This document shows positions 32,119 through 41,354 of a DNA stretch of 64,000 nucleotides, in pieces. Source of the DNA: Lacrimispora amygdalina (GTDB taxonomy: Bacteria; Bacillota; Clostridia; Lachnospirales; Lachnospiraceae); contig NZ_OAOF01000014.1 of the NCBI RefSeq assembly GCF_900205965.1, positions 84,048-148,047 on the forward strand, read 5' to 3'. Numbering within the stretch: the stretch's first letter is position 1; each line of letters opens with the position of its first letter. The notes under the pieces were generated by a model that worked only from the letters and a program-made list of their open reading frames with translations, was not told where the DNA came from and searched no databases. A program made the translations under genes and the position numbers.

Positions 32119-33561
32119 CTAAGAAATGTATGTGAGGGGAATACGTACGGTAAAAGTAGTACCCTCTCCCTCTTTGCTCTGAAGCTTAATGGCACCCTGA
32201 TGCATCAGAACTATCTTTTTCGTTATGGACAGCCCAAGCCCGGTACCGCCGGTTTCTCTGGATCTGGCTTTATCCACCCGGTAAAAGCGGTCAAAGACAC
32301 GTTCCTGGAATTCTTCCGAGATGCCGATTCCCGAATCCGCTACCTTTACGTAGAAGAACTTATGGTCTGCATCCAGAGTCACCCGGACCCATCCGCCTTC
32401 CACGTTGTATTTAATAGCATTCTCCACCAGATTGCTAAGTGCAAGCGAAAGCTTCATCTCATCTACATCAGCCGTCACTTCCCGCATGCTCTCAAAAGTC
32501 AGTTCGATGTTACGCTTTCCTGCAATCGGACGCAGCCGCTTTAAAATCAACTCCAACAGACCGTTGATTTTGACCTGTGCTATGTTTAAGTTGGCTCCTG
32601 CCGTCTTATCCATACGCACCAGGGCAAGCAGATCATCTATAATTTTGTTCTCTCTTTCTATCTCTTCGGATATGTCACTTAAAAATTCCCGGTATAATTC
32701 CACCGGAGCATCCTCCATGCCCATCAGCGAATCAGCTAGAACCCGAATGGATGTAATTGGAGTTTTTAGTTCATGAGATACATTGGATACGAACTCTTCC
32801 CTTGACTTGTCTACCGCTTTCAGTTTCTTTAAAGTGGTGTTGATGGAATCCGAAATCTGTCTGGTTTCCTTATAAACCCGTGAGCTGATATCCTCTTCCA
32901 GATTCCCTTGTGCAGCACGGTTTAACAGCCGTTGAAGCTCACGAAACGGCTTCATGATAAGCTTTACAAGCAACACTGCAACAATTGCAAGTATAGAAAC
33001 TATTAATAGCTGCAAAAATGAGCCTTTATCCGATACTGCCACAATCCGGTTCAGAAGATCTTCCGAGGATGCCGTGACAATCATGACACCATCGATCTCC
33101 TTATCCTGGCTGTTGGAATAGATGGGAATTGTCAGGGAGAAATATTTTTTTTCCTGATTATAATTGCTGCTGATTTCACCATTGAAACAGCGGACCACCT
33201 CTTCCGACACATTGGTTTTTCCTGCAGAAAGGGAAAAGGTATCGCTGATAATGCGGAAACTCTTGTTAATAATTATAATTCTCCCATTAAACATATCCGC
33301 TTTAACAGACATTTCATTATCCAGAAGAGGATCTCTTGGGTCCATTGTCAGGAATCCAATTCTGGTCATCTTATTGCTTAAAATCCAGCACTGGTTCTGT
33401 ATTTCCTTCATCCTGGAATCAATCAGGTTCTGGCGGAATGCACCTAACAAAACTGCACTTCCTATGGAGACAGTCATGCTTCCAATCAAGATAAAAACAA
33501 GAATCAGGGTAACCTGCAGGCTTATGGTTGGTTTTCGTTTGAAACGTTTCTCCTCAAACAT
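32119..33561 (-). CDS. Sensor histidine kinase (HAMP-HisKA type)
   Basis: This 480-residue membrane sensor has a first membrane helix at about residues 14-36, an extracellular sensing domain of about 125 residues and a second helix (LLIVSILAIVAVLLVKLIM). HAMP and HisKA follow with VSNVSHELKTPITSIRVLAD (phosphorylated His near 264). The HATPase part has NLVENAIKYN, DSGIGISEEF and GTGLGLSITKK. I choose ATG 33561, seven bases after GAGAGG; an ATG two codons earlier is too close. No response regulator is adjacent; DegV lies upstream and a GerMN lipoprotein downstream. Resembles WalK/MtrB-type envelope sensors. Confidence 0.93.
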   Translation of the reverse strand: MFEEKRFKRKPTISLQVTLILVFILIGSMTVSIGSAVLLGAFRQNLIDSRMKEIQNQCWILSNKMTRIGFLTMDPRDPLLDNEMSVKADMFNGRIIIINKSFRIISDTFSLSAGKTNVSEEVVRCFNGEISSNYNQEKKYFSLTIPIYSNSQDKEIDGVMIVTASSEDLLNRIVAVSDKGSFLQLLIVSILAIVAVLLVKLIMKPFRELQRLLNRAAQGNLEEDISSRVYKETRQISDSINTTLKKLKAVDKSREEFVSNVSHELKTPITSIRVLADSLMGMEDAPVELYREFLSDISEEIERENKIIDDLLALVRMDKTAGANLNIAQVKINGLLELILKRLRPIAGKRNIELTFESMREVTADVDEMKLSLALSNLVENAIKYNVEGGWVRVTLDADHKFFYVKVADSGIGISEEFQERVFDRFYRVDKARSRETGGTGLGLSITKKIVLMHQGAIKLQSKEGEGTTFTVRIPLTYIS

Positions 33562-33588
33562 GATCATGCCTCTCTAATCTGCTGCTTA

Positions 33589-34455
33589 TCATAGCTCTGT
33601 CTTTTTGGTACATGTAATAGCCAGAGCGCCGGGGCCGATGTGGCAGGATACGCTGAGGGAAAGGTGGTCCACATAGATTTCCCCTGTTTTTGGAAACAGC
33701 TCCTGTAATTCCTGTTTAAATTCCAAAGCAGCCTCCAGACTGTCTGAATGAACCACTGACATATGACAATTCACCCCTTCCGGGTCTTTGAAGCGTTCTT
33801 CCATATCTTTTCTTACAGCAGCCACCATCATGGATTTTGCCTGCTTCATAGTTCTGGCTTTCGCAAAGGCATCAAGCTTTTCCCCCTGTATGGTAAGTAC
33901 CGGTTTGATTCGAAGAAAGCTTCCCAGCAGTGCTGCAGCCGGTGTGATTCTTCCGCCTTTTTTAAGATATTCCAGAGTATCCAGCGTGATATAAATAGTG
34001 GAGTCCATCTTTGTCTCCTCCAGCTTCTCCTTAATCTTCTCCGGACAAATTCCACGCTCTGCCATATCCCTGGCATCTAAAACAGACTGTCTCTGAGTCA
34101 CCGAGATCCTCTGATTGTTAACTACCAGGACCTTTCCATCAAATTCCTCTGCCAGCATGGTTGCTGTCTGGCAGGAGCTGCTTAATCCACTGGACATGGG
34201 GATGTGCACAACTGCATCATAATCCTTTAACAGTTCAGTCCATAAATCCATTAAATCTCCGGGCGAAGGCTGAGAAGTGGAAATATCTGCGCCGCTTTTC
34301 AGCTTTTCATAAAACTCCTGCTGGCTTAAGCTGATATCCTCATAGTACATCTCTCCATCCATCATAAATGGCATGGGAATGACATAAATTCCAGCTTCCT
34401 TCCCCTGTTTCTGGGTTATTCCGCTGTTGCTGTCTGTAACAATTGCTACTTTCAT
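33589..34455 (-). CDS. DegV-family fatty-acid-binding protein
   Basis: DegV proteins bind fatty acids and act with kinases (FakB type) in acyl-phosphate formation. The 288 residues open with VAIVTDSNSGITQKQG and have ISTSQPSPGDLMDLW, VVHIPMSSGLSSSCQTA and TLEYLKKGGRITPAAALLGS, the family signatures, and end with HIGPGALAITCTKK. The gene is 12 bases from the ABC exporter and 27 from the kinase. Whether it serves as FakB cannot be told; no FakA is in the window. Confidence 0.9.
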   Translation of the reverse strand: MKVAIVTDSNSGITQKQGKEAGIYVIPMPFMMDGEMYYEDISLSQQEFYEKLKSGADISTSQPSPGDLMDLWTELLKDYDAVVHIPMSSGLSSSCQTATMLAEEFDGKVLVVNNQRISVTQRQSVLDARDMAERGICPEKIKEKLEETKMDSTIYITLDTLEYLKKGGRITPAAALLGSFLRIKPVLTIQGEKLDAFAKARTMKQAKSMMVAAVRKDMEERFKDPEGVNCHMSVVHSDSLEAALEFKQELQELFPKTGEIYVDHLSLSVSCHIGPGALAITCTKKTEL

Positions 34456-34467
34456 TCCGGCTCTCCT

Positions 34468-36249
34468 TTATTTCTCCAATTCAGTATTCTGTTCTGCTTC
34501 GGTCACAGATGTATAAAGCTGGTAATACATGCCCTTCTTTAAAAGCAGTTCTTCGTGGCTTCCTTCTTCCAAAATACGGTTGTCTGACAAAACCAATATC
34601 CTGTCAGCATTCTGTATCGTTGTCAGGCGGTGTGCAATTGTCACAGTTGTCCTTCCCCGGGAAAGCCGCTCTAATGACTGGGAAACCAGCTGTTCGCTCT
34701 CATTATCAAGTGCGGATGTTGCCTCATCCAGAATCAGAACCGGCGGATTCTTTAAAAAAACTCTTGCTATACTGATCCGCTGCTTCTGTCCTCCGGAAAG
34801 CTTTACTCCACGTTCTCCTACATATGTATTATATCCGTCCTTTAATCCTGCAATAAATTCATGGGCTCCTGCCATTTTAGCTGCTGCTGTCACATCGTCC
34901 ATAGAAGCGCCCGGACGGCCGTATTCGATGTTTTCGAATACAGTCCCTGAGAATAAATAAACATCCTGCTGCACCACACCTACCGTGCTTCTTAAGCTCT
35001 TAAGGGTTACTTCCCTGATATCCTGGCCATCAATGGAGATTCTCCCCTCTGTTGGATCATAAAAACGGGGAACAAGACTGCAGAGAGTTGTCTTTCCTCC
35101 ACCGGAAGGTCCTACCAAAGCTACCTTTTCTCCCGGCCTGATGGTTAAATTGATATGAGACAGAACAGGATTGCGATCGTCCGGATATTCAAAAGAGACA
35201 TCTTCAAAGGAAATCTCCCCTTTCGTATCTGTAAGAGGTTTTGCACCTTCTTCATCAAATATATCTATATTGGCATCCATCAGCTCCATGAAACGGTCAA
35301 TTCCTGTCATGCCCCTCTGAAACTGCTCCGCAAACTCAATGATTCTTCGTATGGTAGCCAGCAGCGTGCTGACATAAAGTGTGTAAGCTACAAGATCACC
35401 AGGCTCAATGAAACCCTTAATCATAAAAATACCGCCTGCAACGATCACTACCACATACATCAGACCATCAAACATCCGAATGGTATTCTGGAAAGCAGCC
35501 ATATATTTATAAGTTTTTCTTTTGATCTGTAAAAATTCCTGGTTATCACGATTGAATTTTTCTATCTCGATCTTTTCATTTGCAAACGCTCTTACCACCC
35601 GGTTACCCAGAAGGCTGTCTTCAATCCTGGCATTCAGTTCACCAATGTGATTTCTCTGGTGTTTGAACGCTTTTCTTACCTGTATATTAAAATAAGTACA
35701 GGATATTGCCATTACCGGAATCAGCAGGAAAATAATCAGAGTCAGCCATACATTGATCCCCGACAGAACAATAAACGAAATTACGGTTTTTAAAAATGCA
35801 ATAAAAAATTCTTCCGGACAGTGATGGGCAAATTCAGTCACGTCAAATAAATCGCTGGTAATCCGTGACATAATCTGCCCGATCTTGGTATTATTAAAAT
35901 AATTATCTGAGAGCTTCTGCAGATGTCCGAACGCATCCTCTCTCATATCCGTCTCTATGGCAGCACCCATTACATGACCTGTATATGCCATGTAAAAGCT
36001 GGCCATACCGTCTATAATCCTCAGTCCGAAATAAAGCGCCCCGATACTGATAATGGTACGAATGGTCAGTGCCGATATATCCCTAAGCCCCTGATTCGTA
36101 ATGTACCGAAGGATCAGGGGCAGAACCATCTCACAAATGGTGGTCAGGGATGCACAGAATAAATCCATCAACATAATATTTGTATATTTTTTATAATAAG
36201 GCACAAAACGCTTCAGTAATATGCCTGTTTTCATCTCTTTTTGATTCAT
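34468..36249 (-). CDS. ABC exporter, fused membrane-ATPase (MsbA/LmrA type)
   Basis: This 593-residue half-transporter has six predicted helices in the first ~320 residues (IMLMDLFCASLTTICEMVLP, VVIVAGGIFMIKGF and others). The ATPase part has Walker A GPSGGGKTT, signature LSGGQKQRIS, Walker B VLILDEATSALD and switch IAHRL. It would act as a homodimer or heterodimer exporting lipid, drug or peptide. The coupled DegV gene downstream hints at a lipid link (inference). No second half-transporter is adjacent, so a homodimer is more likely. Confidence 0.93.
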   Translation of the reverse strand: MNQKEMKTGILLKRFVPYYKKYTNIMLMDLFCASLTTICEMVLPLILRYITNQGLRDISALTIRTIISIGALYFGLRIIDGMASFYMAYTGHVMGAAIETDMREDAFGHLQKLSDNYFNNTKIGQIMSRITSDLFDVTEFAHHCPEEFFIAFLKTVISFIVLSGINVWLTLIIFLLIPVMAISCTYFNIQVRKAFKHQRNHIGELNARIEDSLLGNRVVRAFANEKIEIEKFNRDNQEFLQIKRKTYKYMAAFQNTIRMFDGLMYVVVIVAGGIFMIKGFIEPGDLVAYTLYVSTLLATIRRIIEFAEQFQRGMTGIDRFMELMDANIDIFDEEGAKPLTDTKGEISFEDVSFEYPDDRNPVLSHINLTIRPGEKVALVGPSGGGKTTLCSLVPRFYDPTEGRISIDGQDIREVTLKSLRSTVGVVQQDVYLFSGTVFENIEYGRPGASMDDVTAAAKMAGAHEFIAGLKDGYNTYVGERGVKLSGGQKQRISIARVFLKNPPVLILDEATSALDNESEQLVSQSLERLSRGRTTVTIAHRLTTIQNADRILVLSDNRILEEGSHEELLLKKGMYYQLYTSVTEAEQNTELEK

Positions 36250-36257
36250 ACATTCCT

Positions 36258-37505
36258 CTACTCTGTAATACGAATATTTTTAATCAGTTCCAAAGCCCAG
36301 TCTCTCTCCCCCGGTTTTCTGCTAACTATATTTATATTCATACGCTGGTCTTTATAAAGTACCTGGGCCGATACTCCATATCTGGTTTCTCCCGGCTTCT
36401 CCTCCGGTTCATAAAACGCAACCCTGACCCTGGCTTTATCCAGTTCAAAATCCAGTATCTTCTCCGCCTTCCCCTGTTCAAACCACTGTGGCTTAAATTC
36501 CGCCTGACGTCCAGCAAAAACTGCCGCATAGATATAATAATCATGACCGCCGTAGTCCCTCCCGTCATAATAATGATCAATTGCGCTGTTGTCTTCCTCG
36601 TCATACAAAAAATTTCCGGGAATTGCAAAACTCATATTGCCGATTTTCCTGTAAACCAGATGCTTTCTGCAGCCAATGGAATCATCAATATCCATTAGAT
36701 TCACTGAATCCATCTCCATGGGGGTGTGATCATCAAGATTGCAGACATCTAGATAGGTCTTATGCGGAAACGGAATTTCAGGATCCAGAGTATACGCCTT
36801 TTCAAGAAGCTCTATAATTCTTTGATTTACATAAAAATCCTGGGTGCTCCGCTGGGAGGGCATAAAATAACAGGACTGGTTTAACAGTACCAGTGCACTG
36901 TTCCTGTAATATCTCGCATCCTTTACCGGATCATTCCATACAAAAAAATCCTTTGCAAATGCAACGCTCATTCCGGAATGAACCATCCCGGATATCTCTT
37001 TTAAGGAAAAAGAACGGATATGAGTAATCAGCTTTCCTTCCTGCCTGGATGGAATGTAGTAAATGGCAGGCCAGCAGAACATGTATTCCCCTTTTTCATC
37101 CCAACCGGATACCAGATCCATCAAATCGGAAAACCATTGATAAAAATACTTCTGTCTCATGGCTAGAAAATCTCTTTTTAAGAAATAACCGGTCCGGTCT
37201 TCTACTTTCAGCTTTAGCTTCTTTTCCAGGGCAGCATGCTCCAAAAATTCTACCACTGCAGCATGAAACCCAGGCCCCGCAATGTTTGTCTGGCTCTCTC
37301 CCTGAAGCTTACGCTTATTCCAGTGAAACCAGATATATCCTTCCGGACATAGCTGGACAAGCAGCATTCCTTCAACACGATAACACTGATATCCCATTTT
37401 CTTTGCCAGCTCCTTCACCATAAGCTCCGCAGACTGACAGTTCCAGGCAAAACCGGAAAATATTCTTTTCTTGGGCTCCAAAGAAAATCTGATTCTTACA
37501 CTCAT
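36258..37505 (-). CDS. Uncharacterised protein (415 aa)
   Basis: I do not recognise this protein. It has no signal peptide or membrane segment and looks cytoplasmic, rich in tyrosine and tryptophan. The first third reads like a ligand-binding alpha/beta domain (SAELMVKELAKKMGYQCYRV, GYIWFHWNKRKLQGES). The middle has FSLKEISGMVHSGMSVAFAK, ALVLLNQSCYFMPSQRSTQD and a YLDVCNLDDHTPMEM segment. The end has RKIGNMSFAIPGNFLYDEED and strands like a small beta-domain. The start ATG follows an AGGAAGG-type site. It lies 8 bases before the ABC exporter, so they may share a transcript. Confidence 0.75.
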   Translation of the reverse strand: MSVRIRFSLEPKKRIFSGFAWNCQSAELMVKELAKKMGYQCYRVEGMLLVQLCPEGYIWFHWNKRKLQGESQTNIAGPGFHAAVVEFLEHAALEKKLKLKVEDRTGYFLKRDFLAMRQKYFYQWFSDLMDLVSGWDEKGEYMFCWPAIYYIPSRQEGKLITHIRSFSLKEISGMVHSGMSVAFAKDFFVWNDPVKDARYYRNSALVLLNQSCYFMPSQRSTQDFYVNQRIIELLEKAYTLDPEIPFPHKTYLDVCNLDDHTPMEMDSVNLMDIDDSIGCRKHLVYRKIGNMSFAIPGNFLYDEEDNSAIDHYYDGRDYGGHDYYIYAAVFAGRQAEFKPQWFEQGKAEKILDFELDKARVRVAFYEPEEKPGETRYGVSAQVLYKDQRMNINIVSRKPGERDWALELIKNIRITE

Positions 37506-37601
37506 CTGAAATCCTTCCTAACATACCTTTCTATATTCTATCGTATTTTTGTTAGAAATGGAAGCACAAAAAGCACATGGACAAAGTTATTTTCATTCTT
37601 T

Positions 37602-37635
37602 TGAAAAAAAGAAGGCCACCCGGTGCGTAAACCGG
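37602..37635 (-). terminator. Terminator of the glycolytic gene cluster
   Basis: GGCCACCCGGT (37613-37623) pairs with ACCGGGAAGCC (37631-37641) with one interior mismatch and a short loop. On the minus strand it is followed by a run of seven T (37604-37610). It lies 18 bases after the gpmI stop. Confidence 0.85.
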
Positions 37636-37658
37636 GAAGCCCTCTTATTATTGCTACA

Positions 37659-39197
37659 TTACCGGACGAGAAGGGATCTGCCTGTCATCTCTTTCGGCTG
37701 CTCCATACCCATCAGTTCGATTAAAGTCGGTGCGATATCTGCAAGACATCCACCCTCTCTTAATTTGAGGGCCGGATCCGCATTAACAAGAATGAAAGGT
37801 ACCGGATTGGTTGTATGGGCTGTAAACGGTTCTCCCGTCTCATAATCCAGAAGCTGTTCTGCATTACCATGATCTGCACAGATAAAGAGAACACCGTCCA
37901 TCTCCTTTACTGCATCCACGGTTCTTCCCACGCATGCATCAACCGTTTCGATGGCCTTAATCGCAGCATCTTCAATACCGGTATGTCCTACCATGTCTGG
38001 ATTAGCAAAATTAACAATAATTACGTCGTATTTGCCGGAGGTTACAGCCTCCACCAGCTTGCCGCAGACAACCGGTGCACTCATCTCAGGCTGTAAATCA
38101 TAGGTGGCAACCTTAGGTGAAGGAACCAAAATCCGGTCTTCTCCCTTATTCGGTTCTTCCACACCACCGTTAAAGAAAAAGGTTACATGGGCATATTTCT
38201 CTGTTTCAGCAATTCTTGCCTGAGTCATGCTGTGGTCAGCAAGGAACTCTCCAAATGTATTGATAATGGATTCCTTTTTAAACGCAACCAGCTTATTTTT
38301 AATTGTTTCATCATAATCAGTGAAGCATACATAGGTCAGATTGAGACGTTTTTCTCTCTCAAAACCGCTAAATTCATCATCGCAGAACGCTCTTGTGAGT
38401 TCCCTTGCACGGTCAGGACGGAAGTTGAAGAAGATAACAGAATCACCGTCTTTTACAACTGCAACTGGTGCTCCATTCTCTGTCACTACAAAAGGTTCCA
38501 CAAATTCATCATTCTTCTCTGCATCATAGGAGGCCTGGATTCCCGCAGCAGCTGACTCAGCACGGTTTCCTTCGCCCTTTGTCAAGGCATCATAAGCCCG
38601 TTTCACACGATCCCAGCGGTTATCTCTGTCCATTGCATGGTAGCGGCCGGAAACAGATGCCACTTTTCCTATACCGATCTCTTTCATTTTCGCTTCCAGC
38701 GCTTCTACAAAGCTCTTGCCGGAAGCAGGAGGTGTATCACGGCCATCCAGGAAGCAATGTACGTACACTTTCTCAAGACCATTTTTCTTAGCCAGTTCCA
38801 AAAGTCCATAGATGTGACTGATGTGGCTGTGAACTCCACCGTCTGATACCAGCCCCCACATATGAAGGGCTGAATTATTCTTTTTGCAATTCTCCACTGC
38901 TTTTAAAAATTCAGGTACATTAAAAAAGTCACCATCTGAGATGGACTTGGTAATTCTGGTCAGTTCCTGGTATACGATGCGTCCTGCGCCCATATTTAAA
39001 TGTCCAACCTCTGAATTTCCCATCTGGCCGTCCGGAAGACCAACTGCCAGCCCGCTGGCATTGCCTTTTACGAACGGGCACTGGCTCATCAGCTGGTCCA
39101 TCACTGGAGTTTTGGCTTCGCAGACAGCATTGTGGTCACAGTTATCATTTAACCCGTAACCATCAAGTATCATTAATACAACCGGTTTTTTGCTCAT
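37659..39197 (-). CDS. gpmI: 2,3-bisphosphoglycerate-independent phosphoglycerate mutase
   Basis: GpmI interconverts 3- and 2-phosphoglycerate in glycolysis using two manganese ions. The 512 residues have the family motifs: VVLMILDGYGLND at the start and MGNSEVGHLNMGAGRIVYQE (catalytic serine near residue 62). Further on come VSGRYHAMDRDNRWDRV and FICADHGNAEQLLDYETGEP. It is the last gene of the gap-pgk-tpiA-gpmI cluster, but a strong terminator-like hairpin separates it from tpiA, so it may receive less read-through or have its own promoter. Confidence 0.98.
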   Translation of the reverse strand: MSKKPVVLMILDGYGLNDNCDHNAVCEAKTPVMDQLMSQCPFVKGNASGLAVGLPDGQMGNSEVGHLNMGAGRIVYQELTRITKSISDGDFFNVPEFLKAVENCKKNNSALHMWGLVSDGGVHSHISHIYGLLELAKKNGLEKVYVHCFLDGRDTPPASGKSFVEALEAKMKEIGIGKVASVSGRYHAMDRDNRWDRVKRAYDALTKGEGNRAESAAAGIQASYDAEKNDEFVEPFVVTENGAPVAVVKDGDSVIFFNFRPDRARELTRAFCDDEFSGFEREKRLNLTYVCFTDYDETIKNKLVAFKKESIINTFGEFLADHSMTQARIAETEKYAHVTFFFNGGVEEPNKGEDRILVPSPKVATYDLQPEMSAPVVCGKLVEAVTSGKYDVIIVNFANPDMVGHTGIEDAAIKAIETVDACVGRTVDAVKEMDGVLFICADHGNAEQLLDYETGEPFTAHTTNPVPFILVNADPALKLREGGCLADIAPTLIELMGMEQPKEMTGRSLLVR

Positions 39198-39235
39198 AAC
39201 TAGTTCTCCTTTTCCAAATGTTTATTCTGCCGCAA

Positions 39236-39276
39236 AAAGCTGCTTCCTGTCTGCCTGCAGGCAGACAGGAAGCAGC
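39236..39276 (-). terminator. Strong hairpin between tpiA and gpmI
   Basis: A 17-bp perfect stem (GCTGCTTCCTGTCTGCC, 39239-39255, with 39260-39276) and a 4-base loop lie 8 bases after the tpiA stop. On the minus strand it is followed by TTTTT. It should terminate much of the upstream transcript. Confidence 0.9.
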
Positions 39277-39283
39277 AGCTGTG

Positions 39284-40036
39284 TTATTTCTTATAATTAA
39301 CAATATTGCCGAAATCCGGTTTTAAGGAAGCGCCTCCTACAAGACCGCCGTCAATATCCGGCTGTGCAAACAGCTCTGGTGCACTGCCTGCGGAAACAGA
39401 ACCGCCATACTGAATACGGATCGCTTCTGCAGTTGCTTCATCATATATTTCAGCGATGCAGGAACGGATAGACTGGCATACTTCCTGGGCCTGCTCAGTT
39501 GTTGCAACCTTTCCTGTACCGATCGCCCAGATGGGCTCATATGCGATCACTGCCTTAGCAGCGTTCTCAGCCGGAATATTTAAGAATGCAATTTTTATCT
39601 GCTGGCGGATCCAGTCAATAGTGATCCCCTGTTCTCTCTGGGTAAGAGATTCACCACAGCAGATAATTGGAGTGATGCCGTATTCAAAGGCCTTGAGGGC
39701 CTTTTTGTTTACAGTTTCATCTGTCTCTGCAAAATACTCTCTTCTTTCTGAGTGGCCGATCACCACGTACTTTACACCTGCATCTTTTAACATAGCCGGT
39801 GAAATCTCTCCGGTATAAGCGCCCTTATCTTCAAAATACATGTTTTCAGCGCCGATGTTAATGTTGGAACCTTTTGCTGCTTCCATGGCAGGAATGATAT
39901 CAATCGCCGGTACACAAAATACAACATCTACCTCATCATTCACCACCAGTGGCTTCAATGTATTGACAAGCTCCACCGCTTCGGTGGGAGTCATGTTCAT
40001 TTTCCAGTTTCCTGCAATAATTTTTTTTCTGGACAT
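39284..40036 (-). CDS. tpiA: Triose-phosphate isomerase
   Basis: TpiA interconverts dihydroxyacetone phosphate and glyceraldehyde 3-phosphate. The 250 residues are complete. IIAGNWKMNMTPTEA opens the protein; the catalytic histidine is in VIGHSERREYF, the catalytic glutamate in VIAYEPIWAIGTGK, and the phosphate loop is IQYGGSVSAGSA. It follows pgk by 19 bases. Confidence 0.98.
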   Translation of the reverse strand: MSRKKIIAGNWKMNMTPTEAVELVNTLKPLVVNDEVDVVFCVPAIDIIPAMEAAKGSNINIGAENMYFEDKGAYTGEISPAMLKDAGVKYVVIGHSERREYFAETDETVNKKALKAFEYGITPIICCGESLTQREQGITIDWIRQQIKIAFLNIPAENAAKAVIAYEPIWAIGTGKVATTEQAQEVCQSIRSCIAEIYDEATAEAIRIQYGGSVSAGSAPELFAQPDIDGGLVGGASLKPDFGNIVNYKK

Positions 40037-40055
40037 AAAATAACCTTACCTTCCG

Positions 40056-41267
40056 CTATTTGTTATCTGCTGCTGCAACACCCGGGAGTTCTTTTCCTTC
40101 CAGGAATTCTAAGGATGCTCCGCCTCCGGTAGAGATATGGGTCATCTTATCTGCAAATCCAAGTCTCTTCACTGCATTTACAGAATCACCGCCTCCGATA
40201 ACAGTAGTAGCATCGCTCAGCTCTGCAACTGCACGGCATACTTCCAAAGTACCCTCAGCGAAATTGGAGAATTCAAATACACCCATCGGTCCGTTCCATA
40301 CAACAGTTTTAGCACCTTTTAAAGCACCCTTAAACAGTTCAATGGTCTTCGGTCCGATATCAAATCCTGACCAGCCTGCATCGATGGATTCTACCACTTT
40401 ACGCTCTGTATCGTTGGAAAATTCCTTTCCTTCCACATTATCAATAGGAAGAAGCAGTTTCACACCTTTCTGCTCTGCCTTTTTGATCATCTCCAATGCG
40501 TAATCAACCTTATCTTCCTCACATAAGGAATTTCCGATTTCCTTACCCTGAGCCTTTTCAAAGGTATAAGCCATTCCGCCGCCGATAATTAAAGTATCAA
40601 CCTTATCAAGAAGATTGTTGATTACATTGATCTTATCGGAAACCTTTGCGCCGCCCAGGATAGCCACAAAAGGACGTACCGGAGTCTCAACTGCCTGGCC
40701 CAGGAACTTAATTTCTTTTTCCATTAAGTATCCGACTACATTCTCAGATGTATATTTGGTTACACCCACGTTGGAGCAATGTGCTCTGTGAGCAGTACCA
40801 AATGCATCGTTAACAAAGATTCCGTCACTAAGAGAAGCCAGTTCTTTTGCATATGCTTCTGCATTCTCATCTTTACCGTATTTGGTCTCTTCCACTCTGT
40901 AGCGGGTATTCTGAAGAAGAAGAACTTCTCCATCCTTTAACCCTTCAGCAACCTTTAAGGTCTCAGGACCAGTTACCTTAGGATCATTAACAAATTTTAC
41001 CTCTACGCCAAGACGCTCGCTTAATGCAGGAGCAACTGGCTCCAGAGACATCTCAGGAAGCGGCTCGCCCTTTGGTTTGCCCAGATGGGAACATAAAATA
41101 ACTTTTGCACCCTGGTCAAGAAGCTTCTTAATAGTAGGGATTGCACCGTCGATACGGTTATAGTTCTGAATCACACCATCCTTTAACGGCACGTTAAAAT
41201 CACATCTTACCAGTACTTTCTTACCCTTTAATCCGGTTAAATCATCAACTGTTTTCTTATTAAGCAT
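40056..41267 (-). CDS. pgk: Phosphoglycerate kinase
   Basis: Pgk makes ATP from 1,3-bisphosphoglycerate. The 403-residue protein has KKVLVRCDFNVPLKDG near residue 20, LCSHLGKPKGE, FGTAHRAHCSNVGV, the nucleotide site (IIGGGMAYTFEKAQG, GVFEFSNFAEGT) and VIGGGDSVNAVKRLG. The start ATG (41267) follows AGGAGCATAAT. It lies 87 bases after gap with a hairpin between. Confidence 0.98.
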   Translation of the reverse strand: MLNKKTVDDLTGLKGKKVLVRCDFNVPLKDGVIQNYNRIDGAIPTIKKLLDQGAKVILCSHLGKPKGEPLPEMSLEPVAPALSERLGVEVKFVNDPKVTGPETLKVAEGLKDGEVLLLQNTRYRVEETKYGKDENAEAYAKELASLSDGIFVNDAFGTAHRAHCSNVGVTKYTSENVVGYLMEKEIKFLGQAVETPVRPFVAILGGAKVSDKINVINNLLDKVDTLIIGGGMAYTFEKAQGKEIGNSLCEEDKVDYALEMIKKAEQKGVKLLLPIDNVEGKEFSNDTERKVVESIDAGWSGFDIGPKTIELFKGALKGAKTVVWNGPMGVFEFSNFAEGTLEVCRAVAELSDATTVIGGGDSVNAVKRLGFADKMTHISTGGGASLEFLEGKELPGVAAADNK

Positions 41268-41314
41268 CTTATTATGCTCCTTTCAGATTCTGTTATTTTA
41301 ACTTTCAAAAATAC

Positions 41315-41342
41315 AAAAGGCCCGGTCCTTTCCGACCGGACC
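41315..41342 (-). terminator. Intercistronic hairpin between gap and pgk
   Basis: GGTCCGGTC pairs with GACCGGGCC (41342-41334 with 41327-41319, one G-T) and is followed by TTTTG on the minus strand. The short T run suggests partial termination or a processed, stabilised gap 3' end. Confidence 0.65.
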
Positions 41343-41354
41343 CTTCGTGGATCT

